Assembly (NCBI RefSeq): GCF_001431725.1
Contig: NZ_CP013106.1
Coordinates: 62,001 to 126,000 of the forward strand
Direction: 5' to 3'
DNA from: Halomonas huangheensis
Lineage (GTDB): Bacteria; Pseudomonadota; Gammaproteobacteria; Pseudomonadales; Halomonadaceae
DNA: 64,000 bases
Made by a program: the position numbers and the translations under genes. The notes beneath the pieces were generated by a model that was not told where the DNA came from, did not search any database, and saw only the letters and a list, made by a program, of their open reading frames with translations. Of the stretch, positions 43,938-53,244 are shown piece after piece (position 1 is the first letter of the stretch; each line of letters opens with the position of its first letter).

Positions 43938-44444
43938 GGTTGAGTCAACCCCTATAGGTAGTAAGCATCAGGCGGTGTCTGAAAAGTGTCTGCGCTCGAT
44001 CATTGCGGCGTTGAAAACAGACTCCAGGTGCTCAGTTACTGACGTGTCAGCCGCGCGCTGTGATTCTGTTCCTGCCTTGATGGATCATCGCTCGCCGACT
44101 TTTCGGGCAGCCTCTGGCTCGGTAGCACATGGTGGCGAAAAGGCGCGAAATCAGGGCACATAGCGTACCACATGTGGCTAAAACCACGTTGAAAATACCT
44201 GGTGCTGGACATGAACCGCATGCATGTACGCAGGTCAGGAGCGTCGGCTGACGAAATAGGGCCTCGGTGCGTGTATACTATCGCCCCTTGAAACCGCAGA
44301 ATGGCAAGCAAAAGCTGCGGTAATGCCAGCGTATCGAGTCCTTGGGCATAGCTGTCTCTAGAGACCCGTCGCGGCATGGATTTTTTGACCAGCTGTTTTC
44401 GTGACTGTCTCAGCCATCTCAACGCAGTGCTGAGTGGGGGATGC
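43938..44444. other. Gene-free region between serA and xseB
   Basis: 507 bp, divergent control region. A TATACT box at 44274-44279, with a weak TGACGA 19 bp upstream, is a plausible promoter for xseB-ispA-dxs. A 10-bp palindrome CCACATGTGG lies at 44168-44177. Open frames crossing the gap show no protein-like composition or SD and are taken as chance. Confidence 0.5.
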
Positions 44445-44726
44445 ATGGCAACTCAGGATACCCGTCAGCAGGAAAGTGCCGGCGAGCCTCAGGACTTCGG
44501 CTCGACCATGCAACGCCTCGAGACCCTCGTCGAACAGATGGAGTCCGGCGAACTGTCGCTGGAGGACTCCCTGAAGGCCTTCGAGCAGGGAGTCGCCCTC
44601 GCGCGCGATGCGCAACGGCGTCTCGATGACGCGGAGCTCAAGGTTCGCCAACTCACCGAGAATGAAGATGGTGGAATGGAACTGACGTCTTTTGGTGCTG
44701 CTGCGGAGAATCATGGTGAACGCTGA
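44445..44726 (+). CDS. xseB: Exodeoxyribonuclease VII small subunit
   Basis: 93 residues from ATG 44445 (GGGGG upstream); an upstream ATG would add 23 residues. Signature FGSTMQRLETLVEQMESGELSLEDSLKAFEQGVAL is the two-helix XseB motif. It partners XseA in degrading single-stranded DNA. It overlaps ispA by 14 bp; xseB-ispA-dxs order is conserved in proteobacteria. Confidence 0.96.
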   Translation: MATQDTRQQESAGEPQDFGSTMQRLETLVEQMESGELSLEDSLKAFEQGVALARDAQRRLDDAELKVRQLTENEDGGMELTSFGAAAENHGER

Positions 44727-45600
44727 TTTGCTGTTGGCCAGGATGGCGGCAGATCGCGCACGAGTCGATCGCTGCCTCGCTGAGCTGTTCGAGCAACGTA
44801 ACGTGGCGGACCTACGCCTGGAACAGGCGATGCGTCACGGCCTGCTGGTCGGTGGCAAGCGCCTGCGTCCGGTGCTGGTCTACGCGGCGGGGCGGGCACT
44901 GGGAGCTGAAGATGACGCGCTGGACATTCCGGCAGCGGCCATCGAGCTGATCCATGCCTATTCGTTGGTGCATGACGACCTGCCGGCGATGGACGATGAC
45001 GATCTGCGTCGTGGCCAACCCACGGTGCACAAGGCATTCGATGAGGCCACGGCGATTCTGGCCGGCGACGCTCTGCAGACGTTGGCCTTCGAGGTGCTGG
45101 CCAATTCCCGCTCTCCCCGCCTGGCGGCGCTGGTTCGCTGTCTGGCCTGCGCTTCTGGTCGAGATGGCATGGCGGCCGGACAGGCGCTGGATCTAGCAGC
45201 GGTAGGGCATGCGCCCTCGCTCGAGGCCCTCGAAACCATGCATCGCCACAAGACAGGAGCGCTGATTCGCGCCGCTGTGCGCCTCGGTGGGTTGGTGGCG
45301 GTAGCCGAGGATGATCCACGCCTGGCGGCACTGGACCACTATGCGGCGGCGATGGGGCTGGCCTTCCAGGTGCATGACGATGTGCTTGATGTCACAGGCG
45401 ATACCGCGATTCTTGGCAAGGCTTCGGGAGCGGATGCCGCTCGCGACAAGCCGACCTATCCTGCTCTGCTGGGCCTGGATGCGGCTCGAGAGCGAGCCAG
45501 CTCGTTGATTGACGAAGCGCTGGATGCTCTGTCACCCATTGGTGAGGCTGCCGCTCCTCTGGCTGAGCTTGCCCGCTACATGATCGCACGCGATCACTGA
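44713..45600 (+). CDS. ispA: Farnesyl diphosphate synthase (geranyltranstransferase)
   Basis: 295 residues from ATG 44713, preceded by GGAG. The first Asp-rich motif is HDDLPAMDDDDLRRG, and the second, shorter one is HDDVLDVTGD. GGKRLRPVLVYAAG is the N-terminal IPP-binding Lys/Arg motif. It makes C15 farnesyl diphosphate from IPP and DMAPP for ubiquinone and undecaprenyl lipids. Confidence 0.96.
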   Translation: MVNADLLLARMAADRARVDRCLAELFEQRNVADLRLEQAMRHGLLVGGKRLRPVLVYAAGRALGAEDDALDIPAAAIELIHAYSLVHDDLPAMDDDDLRRGQPTVHKAFDEATAILAGDALQTLAFEVLANSRSPRLAALVRCLACASGRDGMAAGQALDLAAVGHAPSLEALETMHRHKTGALIRAAVRLGGLVAVAEDDPRLAALDHYAAAMGLAFQVHDDVLDVTGDTAILGKASGADAARDKPTYPALLGLDAARERASSLIDEALDALSPIGEAAAPLAELARYMIARDH

Positions 45601-45615
45601 CTCCACAGGGCTATC

Positions 45616-47517
45616 ATGAAGTTGTTCGATACTATTCCAACCGAGCGTCCATTCACGCCTCTGCTCGACACACTGGACTCTCCAGCGGCCCTGCATGCCA
45701 TGTCAACGGAGCAGCTCAAGCGAATTGCAGATGAGTTGCGTGCTTACCTGCTGTACAGCGTCGGTGTCTCCGGTGGCCATTTCGGCGCGGGGCTGGGAGT
45801 GGTCGAACTGACCGTGGCGCTGCATCATGCGTTCAACACTCCGTACGATCGGCTGGTGTGGGATGTGGGCCACCAGGCCTATCCGCACAAGATTCTTACC
45901 GGGCGTCGCGAGCAGATGACCAGCATTCGTCGCTACGGCGGCCTGGCAGCCTTTCCGCGTCGTACCGAGTCGGAATACGATACCTTCGGTGTCGGCCACT
46001 CGAGCACCTCGATCTCAGCGGCGCTGGGCATGGCTCTGGCTGCACGTAGCCAGGGAGAGGAGCGTCGGGTCTGCGCGATTATTGGTGATGGAGCGCTGAC
46101 CGCCGGGATGGCTTTTGAGGCGCTGGCGCATGCCGGTCACGTCAACGCCAATCTCTTGGTGGTGCTCAACGACAACGAGATGTCGATCTCCGAGAACGTC
46201 GGTGGCATGGCCAGCTATCTGGCGCGCATCCTGGTCAGCAAGCCTTATCAGAGCATGCGCGAGAACAGCAAGAAGGTGCTCTCGCACCTGCCGGGTGCAT
46301 TGGAGCTGGCGCGGCGTACCGAGGAGCACGTCAAGGGCATGGTCAGCCCGGCGACCCTGTTCGAGGAGATGGGCTTCAACTATGTCGGTCCCATCGATGG
46401 TCACGACCTTGAGACGCTGAGTCAGGCCCTGCGTAGCATGCGTGATCTGGACGGGCCCCAGTTCCTGCATATCAAGACCTGTAAAGGACGCGGCTTTCTG
46501 CCCGCGGAGTCTGACCCGATTGGCTACCATGCCATCACCAAGCTGGAAAAACCCAGCGATCCCGAGACTGCCTCGCAGGGAGCCAAAAAGGCTGCTGCGG
46601 TGCCGGGCAAGAAATACTGCAGCGTGTTCGGTGACTGGATCTGCGATATGGCCGCCGTCGATGAGCGCCTGATCGGCATCACTCCGGCGATGCGTGAAGG
46701 CTCCGACATGGTGCGCTTTTCCCAGCAGTACGCCGAGCGCTACTACGATGTGGCGATTGCCGAGCAGCACGCGGTAACGCTGGCGGCGGGCATGGCCTGT
46801 GAAGAAATGAAGCCGATAGTAGCGATCTATTCGACCTTCCTGCAGCGTGGCTATGATCAATTGATTCATGATGTCGCCGTGCAGGACCTCGATGTGACCT
46901 TTGCCATCGACCGTGCGGGATTGGTGGGTGAGGACGGCCCGACCCACCATGGTGCTCTGGATCTGAGCTATCTGCGTTGCGTGCCCGGAATGGTGGTGCT
47001 GGCGCCGGCGGACGAGGCTGAGTGCCGGGCGATGCTGAGTGCGGCCTATCATCATCCGGGGCCTGCTGCGGTGCGTTATCCACGTGGTACCGGGCCGGGC
47101 GCGGAGATTCCCTCGCACCTCGAAGCATTGCCCATCGGCAAGGCGGAATCGCGTCGCAGCGGCAAGGGGATTGCACTGTTGGCCTTCGGCAGTCTCAATG
47201 GCCCCGCCGCTGAGGTGGCTGAACGCCTCGATGCCAGCCATATCAACATGCGCAGTGTAAAACCGTTGGACCGTGATGCCATTCTCGCAGCCGCGCGCGA
47301 TCACCAGTTGCTGGTAACGCTGGAAGAGAATGTTGTCGCTGGCGGCGCTGGCAGCGGCGTCAATGAGTTGCTCGCCGCGGAAGGTGTGCAGGTGGCGATA
47401 CTCAACCTTGGATTGCCGGATGTATTCGCCGAACACGGCAAGCCCGTAGAGTTGCTGCGCGACTGCGGGCTGGATGCCGATAGTCTCGAGAGCGCGATTC
47501 GTCAGCGTCTTGGCTGA
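45616..47517 (+). CDS. dxs: 1-deoxy-D-xylulose-5-phosphate synthase
   Basis: 633 residues. Thiamine diphosphate site [18 protein letters not shown]...LNDNEMSIS is intact, with [18 protein letters not shown] near the N-terminus. The pyrimidine domain has [17 protein letters not shown], and the C-terminal transketolase domain follows. It condenses pyruvate and glyceraldehyde-3-phosphate, the first step of the MEP isoprenoid pathway. It is last in xseB-ispA-dxs, followed by a hairpin. Confidence 0.97.
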   Translation: MKLFDTIPTERPFTPLLDTLDSPAALHAMSTEQLKRIADELRAYLLYSVGVSGGHFGAGLGVVELTVALHHAFNTPYDRLVWDVGHQAYPHKILTGRREQMTSIRRYGGLAAFPRRTESEYDTFGVGHSSTSISAALGMALAARSQGEERRVCAIIGDGALTAGMAFEALAHAGHVNANLLVVLNDNEMSISENVGGMASYLARILVSKPYQSMRENSKKVLSHLPGALELARRTEEHVKGMVSPATLFEEMGFNYVGPIDGHDLETLSQALRSMRDLDGPQFLHIKTCKGRGFLPAESDPIGYHAITKLEKPSDPETASQGAKKAAAVPGKKYCSVFGDWICDMAAVDERLIGITPAMREGSDMVRFSQQYAERYYDVAIAEQHAVTLAAGMACEEMKPIVAIYSTFLQRGYDQLIHDVAVQDLDVTFAIDRAGLVGEDGPTHHGALDLSYLRCVPGMVVLAPADEAECRAMLSAAYHHPGPAAVRYPRGTGPGAEIPSHLEALPIGKAESRRSGKGIALLAFGSLNGPAAEVAERLDASHINMRSVKPLDRDAILAAARDHQLLVTLEENVVAGGAGSGVNELLAAEGVQVAILNLGLPDVFAEHGKPVELLRDCGLDADSLESAIRQRLG

Positions 47518-47523
47518 GTGTTA

Positions 47524-47547
47524 CCCGGCTCCATGGCGGGAGCCGGG
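47524..47547 (+). terminator. Hairpin after dxs
   Basis: The 9-bp stem CCCGGCTCC / GGAGCCGGG with a 6-nt loop lies 6 bp past the dxs stop. It has no T tract. Confidence 0.5.
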
Positions 47548-47554
47548 CAATCAT

Positions 47555-47606
47555 GGCCCTGTTCTCAGGCCCTGTTTTCAGGCCCGGTACTCAGGGCCCG
47601 GTACTG
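47555..47606. repeat. 13-bp tandem repeats between dxs and the phytase-like gene
   Basis: Units GGCCCTGTTCTCA (47555), GGCCCTGTTTTCA (47568) and GGCCCGGTACTCA (47581), then a fourth shifted by one base (47595), are arranged head to tail. They end 13 bp before the convergent gene's stop. Confidence 0.8.
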
Positions 47607-47618
47607 GGGACTAGCCGC

Positions 47619-49814
47619 TCAGGCTTCCGGCAGGGGTATCCGCAACACACGCGTTCTGGCGATGCTGTCGTCAACTCCATCATTGTCGGTAATCACCACC
47701 AGCGTATCACCGTCCACCGACATGGCCTCCGGCTTGTCGACGATCACACCTTGGCTTTCGGCCATTGCGGGCAGCAGATCCACCAGTTCTCTGGTCTCCA
47801 GCAGCGGAGGGGTACTCTCGGGACCTACGGGCGTGGCGTCCTCGAGTGAAATCGTGACGACACGCTTGAGTGCCGCGCGCTCACCAACCTGATTGTCTCG
47901 CTCCAGCAGTGCCAGGCGTCCATCGGGCAGTGGCGTAATTTCGGAGAAGCCGACCCAGCCACCGACCGGGGACAACGGGTCGCTCAGGGCGACACTCAAG
48001 AACTGCCAGTCGCCGCTGGTCGGGTCGAGCAGACCTAAGCGTGCACGACCTTCCTCGCCTTCCAGCGCGCGCTGGAAGATAACCGCCAGGCGTTCACCGC
48101 CCTGATCCGTCCCCGGTAGCGCGGCAATGCCCTCGAAGCCGAAACGTGTCATGCGCTCGGCGACCACCTCGGGCAGCGTGAAACGCTCGGTGATGTTGCC
48201 GTCGGCATCGACACCCAGCACCTGATTGGCCCGCCCCTGCTCGGGATTGCCCTCGCTGACCAGCCAGGCGCCACCGGCGGCTGGGGCAATGCCCTCAAGG
48301 TCCAGGTCCCGGGCAGGGCCGTCTGCGTCGCTTACCGGGGTAACGTCGCGAATCCGTGCAGGCATGCTGCTTAGTTCGAGCTGGTACAGACGAGCCTCGG
48401 GATAGACGCTGTCGCTGACCAGCAGGGCCTGGCCATTGCTGTCGACCGAGAGGCCAGACAGCGCGCCGAAACCAATCTCCTCGCCGTTATCGTCAGCGCC
48501 GATGATCTCTGCCGCTGGTGGGGTTTGCTGCCACTGATAGATATTGACCGTGGAGCGCAGGCCAGCTTCCGGATCATCTTCTTCCGCGGCGACCACGAAC
48601 AGGTCACGCTGAGGAATGGCCAGCAGCCCCTCCGGGCCGACGCCGGTGCTCAACCATTGCATGAACTGGGGTGCCTGGTTGGTACCCATATCACGGTATA
48701 CGGCAACCGAGGCCGCACGTTCGAGGCCAACCAGAATAAGCTCGCGCTCCTTCCAGATCTCGATGCCTTCAGGCTCTGCGCCCTTCTTGCCAGCGCGCCC
48801 AGCGGGGTAGGCACCATACTCCAGAGCGAACTGTTCCAGAGTGTTGCCGCTGTCCCAGATGACACTGCCATCCGTCGAGAAGATGGTAAAACCGCGTGAA
48901 CCGCCCTGGTAGTCGCCTTCGTTGGCGGTGACCAGGCGTTGGTTGTCGAGCCAGCCGACGGCATCCGGCTCGCGGGCCAGGCCGTTCAGTTGACCATTGG
49001 CTGTGAGGCTGCCTTTCTCGGTCGGAACTTGTTCGAGATCGACGCTACCCGCGGAGAAATGATCGGTGATATCACCGCTGGTGCCGTCGACAATGACGAT
49101 ATGGTTGTTTTCCTGCAGGGTAACGGCGACCTGTCCGGCATCGTTGATATCGACGAATTCTGGTTCTGGATCATCGCCGGCTACTTCCGCCAGCCCGGTC
49201 AGATCGATATGACGAGGGGCTTCGCAGTTGGTCGGAGTGCCATCTGCGGCGAGGTCGAACATTACCAGATCGCCTGCTGGGAGCTGTGGAAGCTCTCCAT
49301 CGTTGTGATCCTCATCGCGCTCATTCTCGATGGCGACGGCCAATAGACTGCCATCGGGGCTGATGGCCACCGAGTCGGGTTGTCCACCCAGGTCACACTG
49401 CGCGTTCAGCTGCCGAGAGCTCAGATCAACGACACCGAGAAAGCCGGAAGGCGAGGTATAGCTGCTGCTGGTGTTGACGCCGACCAGCGCGGTGTCGGCG
49501 CTGACACTCACCGAGGTCGGTTCCCCTTCCAGCGCCAGAGAGCCGCCAGCGGTTGGCGCAGCAGGGTCGGTGATATCGATGAAGCCCAGGCGTTCTGCCG
49601 GGCTATCGGTGTAGATCAGTAGCGTGCCATCGGCACTGGCGGTGATGATTTCTGCCGCTGTTACCGTGGTCTCCGGGTCCAGTTCCGCAGTCAGGTTGTG
49701 ATGAACCTCAAAGGTGGCTATCTGGCTGAGGCCTTCGGCGTGGCTGGCCAGGCTCAGGCTCAAGCCAGCGGTGGCTATGCCGGTACAGAGCAGGGAGCGA
49801 TGAAGTCGAGGCAT
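47619..49814 (-). CDS. Secreted beta-propeller / phytase-like esterase domain protein
   Basis: 731 residues with a signal peptide (cleavage near ASHA-EG, residues 25-27). Residues 30-400 look like a beta-propeller with repeated WD/YVTN-like strands (DSVAISPDGSLLAVAIENE, RLVTANEGDYQGG). Residues 440-725 resemble the phytase-like esterase domain (DLEGIAPA, RFGFEGIAALP, ELVDLLPAMAESQGV, KPEAMSVDGDTLVVITDNDG). It is rich in Asp and probably calcium-bound, periplasmic or surface located. The function is unproven; it could hydrolyse phosphate or ester bonds. Confidence 0.75.
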   Translation of the reverse strand: MPRLHRSLLCTGIATAGLSLSLASHAEGLSQIATFEVHHNLTAELDPETTVTAAEIITASADGTLLIYTDSPAERLGFIDITDPAAPTAGGSLALEGEPTSVSVSADTALVGVNTSSSYTSPSGFLGVVDLSSRQLNAQCDLGGQPDSVAISPDGSLLAVAIENERDEDHNDGELPQLPAGDLVMFDLAADGTPTNCEAPRHIDLTGLAEVAGDDPEPEFVDINDAGQVAVTLQENNHIVIVDGTSGDITDHFSAGSVDLEQVPTEKGSLTANGQLNGLAREPDAVGWLDNQRLVTANEGDYQGGSRGFTIFSTDGSVIWDSGNTLEQFALEYGAYPAGRAGKKGAEPEGIEIWKERELILVGLERAASVAVYRDMGTNQAPQFMQWLSTGVGPEGLLAIPQRDLFVVAAEEDDPEAGLRSTVNIYQWQQTPPAAEIIGADDNGEEIGFGALSGLSVDSNGQALLVSDSVYPEARLYQLELSSMPARIRDVTPVSDADGPARDLDLEGIAPAAGGAWLVSEGNPEQGRANQVLGVDADGNITERFTLPEVVAERMTRFGFEGIAALPGTDQGGERLAVIFQRALEGEEGRARLGLLDPTSGDWQFLSVALSDPLSPVGGWVGFSEITPLPDGRLALLERDNQVGERAALKRVVTISLEDATPVGPESTPPLLETRELVDLLPAMAESQGVIVDKPEAMSVDGDTLVVITDNDGVDDSIARTRVLRIPLPEA

Positions 49815-50013
49815 GGAGCAGGTTCCTTGTTGTTACATGCAGGATCACTTTTTTTCGCCCAAGTCTGGGCGACACTGATGACCATTGTGTGAACCCGCAT
49901 CGCCTCGATAGGTAACGCAGTGCTATCCTGCCGGTTTTCCAGCACCCTGCGTCTGCTTGTGGAACGTGTGCGACCAGGAAACGTGTTTGACCAGGAAATA
50001 CGGAGAAGTTTGC

Positions 50014-50784
50014 ATGCTGATCATCATTATTGGAGCAGTATTGGGGCTACTGGTGGGCGGTCCGTTGGGAATGTTGATCGGCGGCGGTCTGGGTTGGTGG
50101 CTGGCACGTCGCCTGCGGGGAGGTCTTCTGATTGGACGTGGCATCGCCGAGGCGCAGCGTCAGTTCCTCGACTCCACCTTTGCTGTCATGGGGGCTATCT
50201 GTCAGGCCGATGGCCAGGTCAGCGGACATGAGCGTCAGGTGCTGGAGCAGTTGCTGGTTCGTTTGCGTCTGTCGGAGAGTGCCAAGGCCAGTGCCCGCGA
50301 GTCCTTTGAGCGTGGTCGAGCCAGCGATTTCAATCTAGACGGCGAACTGGCCAGGGTCTCGCACCTGGCCCGAGGGCAGGCTGCGCTGCGACAGGTTTTC
50401 CTGCAGGTGCAGTTATCGGCCATTGCCGCCGATGGTGTCCTGCATCCCGCTGAGCACGAGATGATCATGCGCGTCGCCCGTGGGTTGGGTTGCTCACCGG
50501 CAGAAATCGAGCAGATTGAAGCCATGCTGCGAGGGGCCTCGCAGGGAGCGGGTACTCAGGAAAGCCGCAGTTCGGTAGATGATGCCTACAAGGTGTTGGG
50601 CGTTTCCGCCGAGGTCACCGATGCCGAGCTCAAGCGTGCCTACCGCAAGCTGATGAGCGAGAACCATCCCGACAAGCTGGCCAGTCGTGGCTTGCCGGAG
50701 AGCATGCGTGAAGTCGCCGAGCAGCGTACGGTTGAGATCGGCAACGCCTATCAGCGCATCCGCGAAGCGCGTGGACTGGCATGA
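50014..50784 (+). CDS. djlA: DjlA co-chaperone (TerB-like plus J domain)
   Basis: 256 residues from ATG 50014 with SD CGGAGAAG. One N-terminal membrane helix (LIIIIGAVLGLLVGGPLGMLIGGGLGWWL, residues 2-30) is followed by a TerB/DjlA central domain (FLDSTFAVMGAICQADGQVS). The C-terminal J domain carries the HPD motif (MSENHPDKLASRG). DjlA is a membrane-anchored DnaK partner. The stop is 6 bp from a convergent LysR gene across a GAGCTAC repeat. Confidence 0.94.
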   Translation: MLIIIIGAVLGLLVGGPLGMLIGGGLGWWLARRLRGGLLIGRGIAEAQRQFLDSTFAVMGAICQADGQVSGHERQVLEQLLVRLRLSESAKASARESFERGRASDFNLDGELARVSHLARGQAALRQVFLQVQLSAIAADGVLHPAEHEMIMRVARGLGCSPAEIEQIEAMLRGASQGAGTQESRSSVDDAYKVLGVSAEVTDAELKRAYRKLMSENHPDKLASRGLPESMREVAEQRTVEIGNAYQRIREARGLA

Positions 50785-50787
50785 CCT

Positions 50788-50808
50788 GAGCTACGAGCTA
50801 CGAGCTAC
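50788..50808. repeat. Heptanucleotide repeat (GAGCTAC)3
   Basis: Three perfect GAGCTAC copies, then GAGCCG, lie between djlA and the LysR gene. The array includes the stop codon and last codons of the LysR gene. It is related to the arrays at 61690 and 62214. Confidence 0.9.
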
Positions 50809-51768
50809 GAGCCGTCTGGCCAGGCGATACGCTTCGTGGTCGTCGCGGCGCCAGGCCAGGCAGATGTCGGTCCCCAGCGCCTGCCAGCGTTCGCTCAGGG
50901 GCCGCACATCAACGCCATCGCGGCTGGTGCCGAGGTAACTGGCCGGCATCAGCGCGACGCCTTCTCCCGCAGCAACGGCGGCCAATAGATGATGGTGATC
51001 CTCCGGTTCCTCGCTGCGTGGCGGGTGGTAACCGCCTTCGCGAAAGACGCGCTCGCAGTGGTCGAAATAGACAGGATTATCACGTCGGGGAAACCACAGT
51101 AGCGTCGTGCTGTTCAGGACTCGGAGGTCTATGACTTCCAGCGCGGCCTGTGGGTGTCCTGAAGGTAGGGCGACCCATAGCGGTTCATGGCCGATACGCG
51201 TGGTTTCGATAGCGTCGGGGACTTCGCTCGGCATACCGATGAAGGCCAGCTTCGGGCATGTTTCGCCCTGGCGATCCAGCAGACGGCTCATCAATTCACG
51301 CGAAGAGGCTCGAATCAGTTGTATCTCCGCCTGCCGTGGGTGTTCGGCAGACGGGTTTTCGACAGATGGATGTTCGATAGGTTGGTGTTCGAGAAGTTGG
51401 TGCTCGAGAAGCCGGCGCTCGAGTTGCTGGCGTGTGGGAAAGGCGCTGGGGTCGAGAGCCGATGTCATGCCGATGGTCAGCCTGCCCGTGGGATTGTCAC
51501 TGGCTTGACGCGCTTCCTCACAGGCAGCCTCTATTTCAGCGAAGCAAGGGCGCAGCCGATTGGCGAGGCGTCTTCCTGCATCGGTCAAGGTGACCCGCCG
51601 AGTAGTGCGTTCGAACAGTGCCACACCGAGTTCGGCTTCCAGAGCCTGGATGCGCCGGGTCAATGGCGGCTGGGAGATATGGAGGCGCGCTGCGGCCTGA
51701 CGAAAGTTCCCGGTATCGGCAACGCTGAGAAAGCTCTCCAGTCGATCGATACGCAGTCGGTAGCTCAT
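50791..51768 (-). CDS. LysR-family regulator with pentapeptide insert
   Basis: 325 residues from ATG 51768, preceded by AGGAAAG. N-terminal LysR helix-turn-helix (FLSVADTGNFRQAAARLHISQPPLTRRIQALE). A 5-residue repeat unit, XXEHX (for example LLEHQ, PIEHP, SVENP), is repeated six times at residues 115-144, encoded by a 15-bp tandem repeat. It falls where relatives have the first helix of the effector domain. The C-terminal effector domain continues normally (ELMSRLLDRQ, LAAVAAGEGVALMPASY). The aldo/keto reductase gene is divergent, 139 bp away, and may be its target. Confidence 0.9.
   Translation of the reverse strand: MSYRLRIDRLESFLSVADTGNFRQAAARLHISQPPLTRRIQALEAELGVALFERTTRRVTLTDAGRRLANRLRPCFAEIEAACEEARQASDNPTGRLTIGMTSALDPSAFPTRQQLERRLLEHQLLEHQPIEHPSVENPSAEHPRQAEIQLIRASSRELMSRLLDRQGETCPKLAFIGMPSEVPDAIETTRIGHEPLWVALPSGHPQAALEVIDLRVLNSTTLLWFPRRDNPVYFDHCERVFREGGYHPPRSEEPEDHHHLLAAVAAGEGVALMPASYLGTSRDGVDVRPLSERWQALGTDICLAWRRDDHEAYRLARRLVARSS
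51337..51426. repeat. Six in-frame 15-bp tandem repeats inside the LysR gene
   Basis: Six units of 15 bp, each containing GTTCGA- or GCTCGAG-like sequence, fill 51337-51426. On the coding strand they follow (C/T)(A/T)N-(A/C)TC-GA(A/G)-CAC-C. Copy divergence increases from one end to the other. Confidence 0.9.
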
Positions 51769-51906
51769 GGTGCTTTCCTGACGATGGGTGAATCCCGGCA
51801 TTGATACCCTGGGAGTATCAAATTATCGACAATTCTCCAGCAGACGGCCAGCGTTCAACATGGGCTGCGGTTGTTTTCATTCCCCATTCTGCTGGAGTTC
51901 CTGCTT

Positions 51907-52938
51907 ATGAGTTCCCTACCTTCACCCACTCAGGTATTCGATCAGCGCCGTATTGGCGAGGCCTTACGCGTGTCGCCGCTGGGGCTGGGCTGCATGGGCA
52001 TGTCCGAGTTCTATGGTCCCAGTGATGATGCGGAATCCATGCAGCTCATTCAGCAGGCCGTTGATGCTGGAATGACGTTGTTCGATAGCGCCGACACCTA
52101 TGGTCAGGGCCATAACGAGCAGTTGCTGGGCCGAGCCCTGGCAGGCCGTCGTGAGCAGGCCGTGATTGCCACCAAGTTCGGTATTGTGCGCGATCCCGGT
52201 GCCTATGCACGCTCGCTTGATACCCGGCCCGAATATGTACGACAGGCTTGTGACGCTTCCCTCAAGCGGCTTGGAGTCGACTGCATTGATCTCTATTACG
52301 CACACCGCCTCAATCCGGATATAGCGGTGGAAGAGACGGTCGGTGCCATGGCCGAGCTGGTCAGAGAAGGCAAGGTGCGCGCGCTGGGACTGTGCGAAGT
52401 CTCGGCGACAACGCTTGAGCGTGCCTGTCATGTGCATCCCATTGCCGCGCTGCAAAGTGAGTACTCGCTATGGTCGCGTGGCGTTGAAGACGCGGTATTG
52501 CCGGCCTGCCGCCGCCTGGGAGTCACGCTGGTAGCGTACTCCCCGCTGGGACGTGGCTTTCTCAGTGGTGCACTGCAGACTCGCGACGATCTTGATGAAC
52601 GTGATTTTCGGCGTCAGGCGCCGCGCTTCAGCGAGCAGAACCTGGCCGCCAATCGCGAGTTGATCACGCGCCTGGAAACCATGGCGAAACAGCGCGAGGC
52701 AACGCCGGCGCAGTTGGCACTGGCATGGTTACTGGCTCAGGGTGATGACATCGTGCCGATTCCGGGGACTCGACGACTGACTCGCCTCAATGAGAACCTG
52801 GCGGCGATTTCGCTTGAGTTGAGTGCCGAGGACCTTGCCCAGCTGTCTGGCTGGTTCCCGCCGGGAGTCGCTCAAGGCGAGCGTTATACCGAGGAAGGTA
52901 TGAAGGGCATCGAGGTCGAGACGCGTCTGCCGAGCTGA
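51907..52938 (+). CDS. Aldo/keto reductase (AKR13-like)
   Basis: 343 residues from ATG 51907. Catalytic tetrad: Asp and Tyr in [12 protein letters not shown], Lys in ATKFGIV, His in YYAHRLNPD. Cofactor end [16 protein letters not shown] is typical of NADPH-dependent members. [13 protein letters not shown] also matches AKR13-type enzymes. The substrate is unknown. It is divergent from the LysR gene and probably regulated by it. Confidence 0.93.
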   Translation: MSSLPSPTQVFDQRRIGEALRVSPLGLGCMGMSEFYGPSDDAESMQLIQQAVDAGMTLFDSADTYGQGHNEQLLGRALAGRREQAVIATKFGIVRDPGAYARSLDTRPEYVRQACDASLKRLGVDCIDLYYAHRLNPDIAVEETVGAMAELVREGKVRALGLCEVSATTLERACHVHPIAALQSEYSLWSRGVEDAVLPACRRLGVTLVAYSPLGRGFLSGALQTRDDLDERDFRRQAPRFSEQNLAANRELITRLETMAKQREATPAQLALAWLLAQGDDIVPIPGTRRLTRLNENLAAISLELSAEDLAQLSGWFPPGVAQGERYTEEGMKGIEVETRLPS

Positions 52939-53244
52939 TTGGTCATCGGCAGCAGGTGGTGCGCAGAAAGCGCACGACGCCAGGGGATTCTTCCACTAGC
53001 CTGGAGATACGAGCGGGTGCGTGGAAAGGCAGTATTTTCGTTGGTTGGCAACCATCGGCGGGGCAAATTGCGCTATTGAGACATTGCAGTTGCCGATTGT
53101 GTTGCCAACAAATAGGATGCTGGCCTTTCCATGCGGTGATCGTAGGCATCTCGCGGAGCATTCGACACACGCCTGGTGAGGCTTGTCGGTCCCGAGGGTT
53201 ACAGCCTGCCGCATGAATACCGACAAGAACCCAGGAGTATCCCG
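52939..53244. other. Gene-free region before nhaC
   Basis: 306 bp. Nothing recognised beyond the nhaC SD (AGGAG at 53233-53237). Open frames here lack coding character. Confidence 0.5.

Noticed and set aside
44036..44446. Minus-strand open frame upstream of xseB.
   Set aside because: It lies in a divergent control region, has no SD and its composition is not protein-like.
46015..47436. A 473-residue antisense frame inside dxs.
   Set aside because: It is fully opposite an unmistakable dxs, with no SD or motif.
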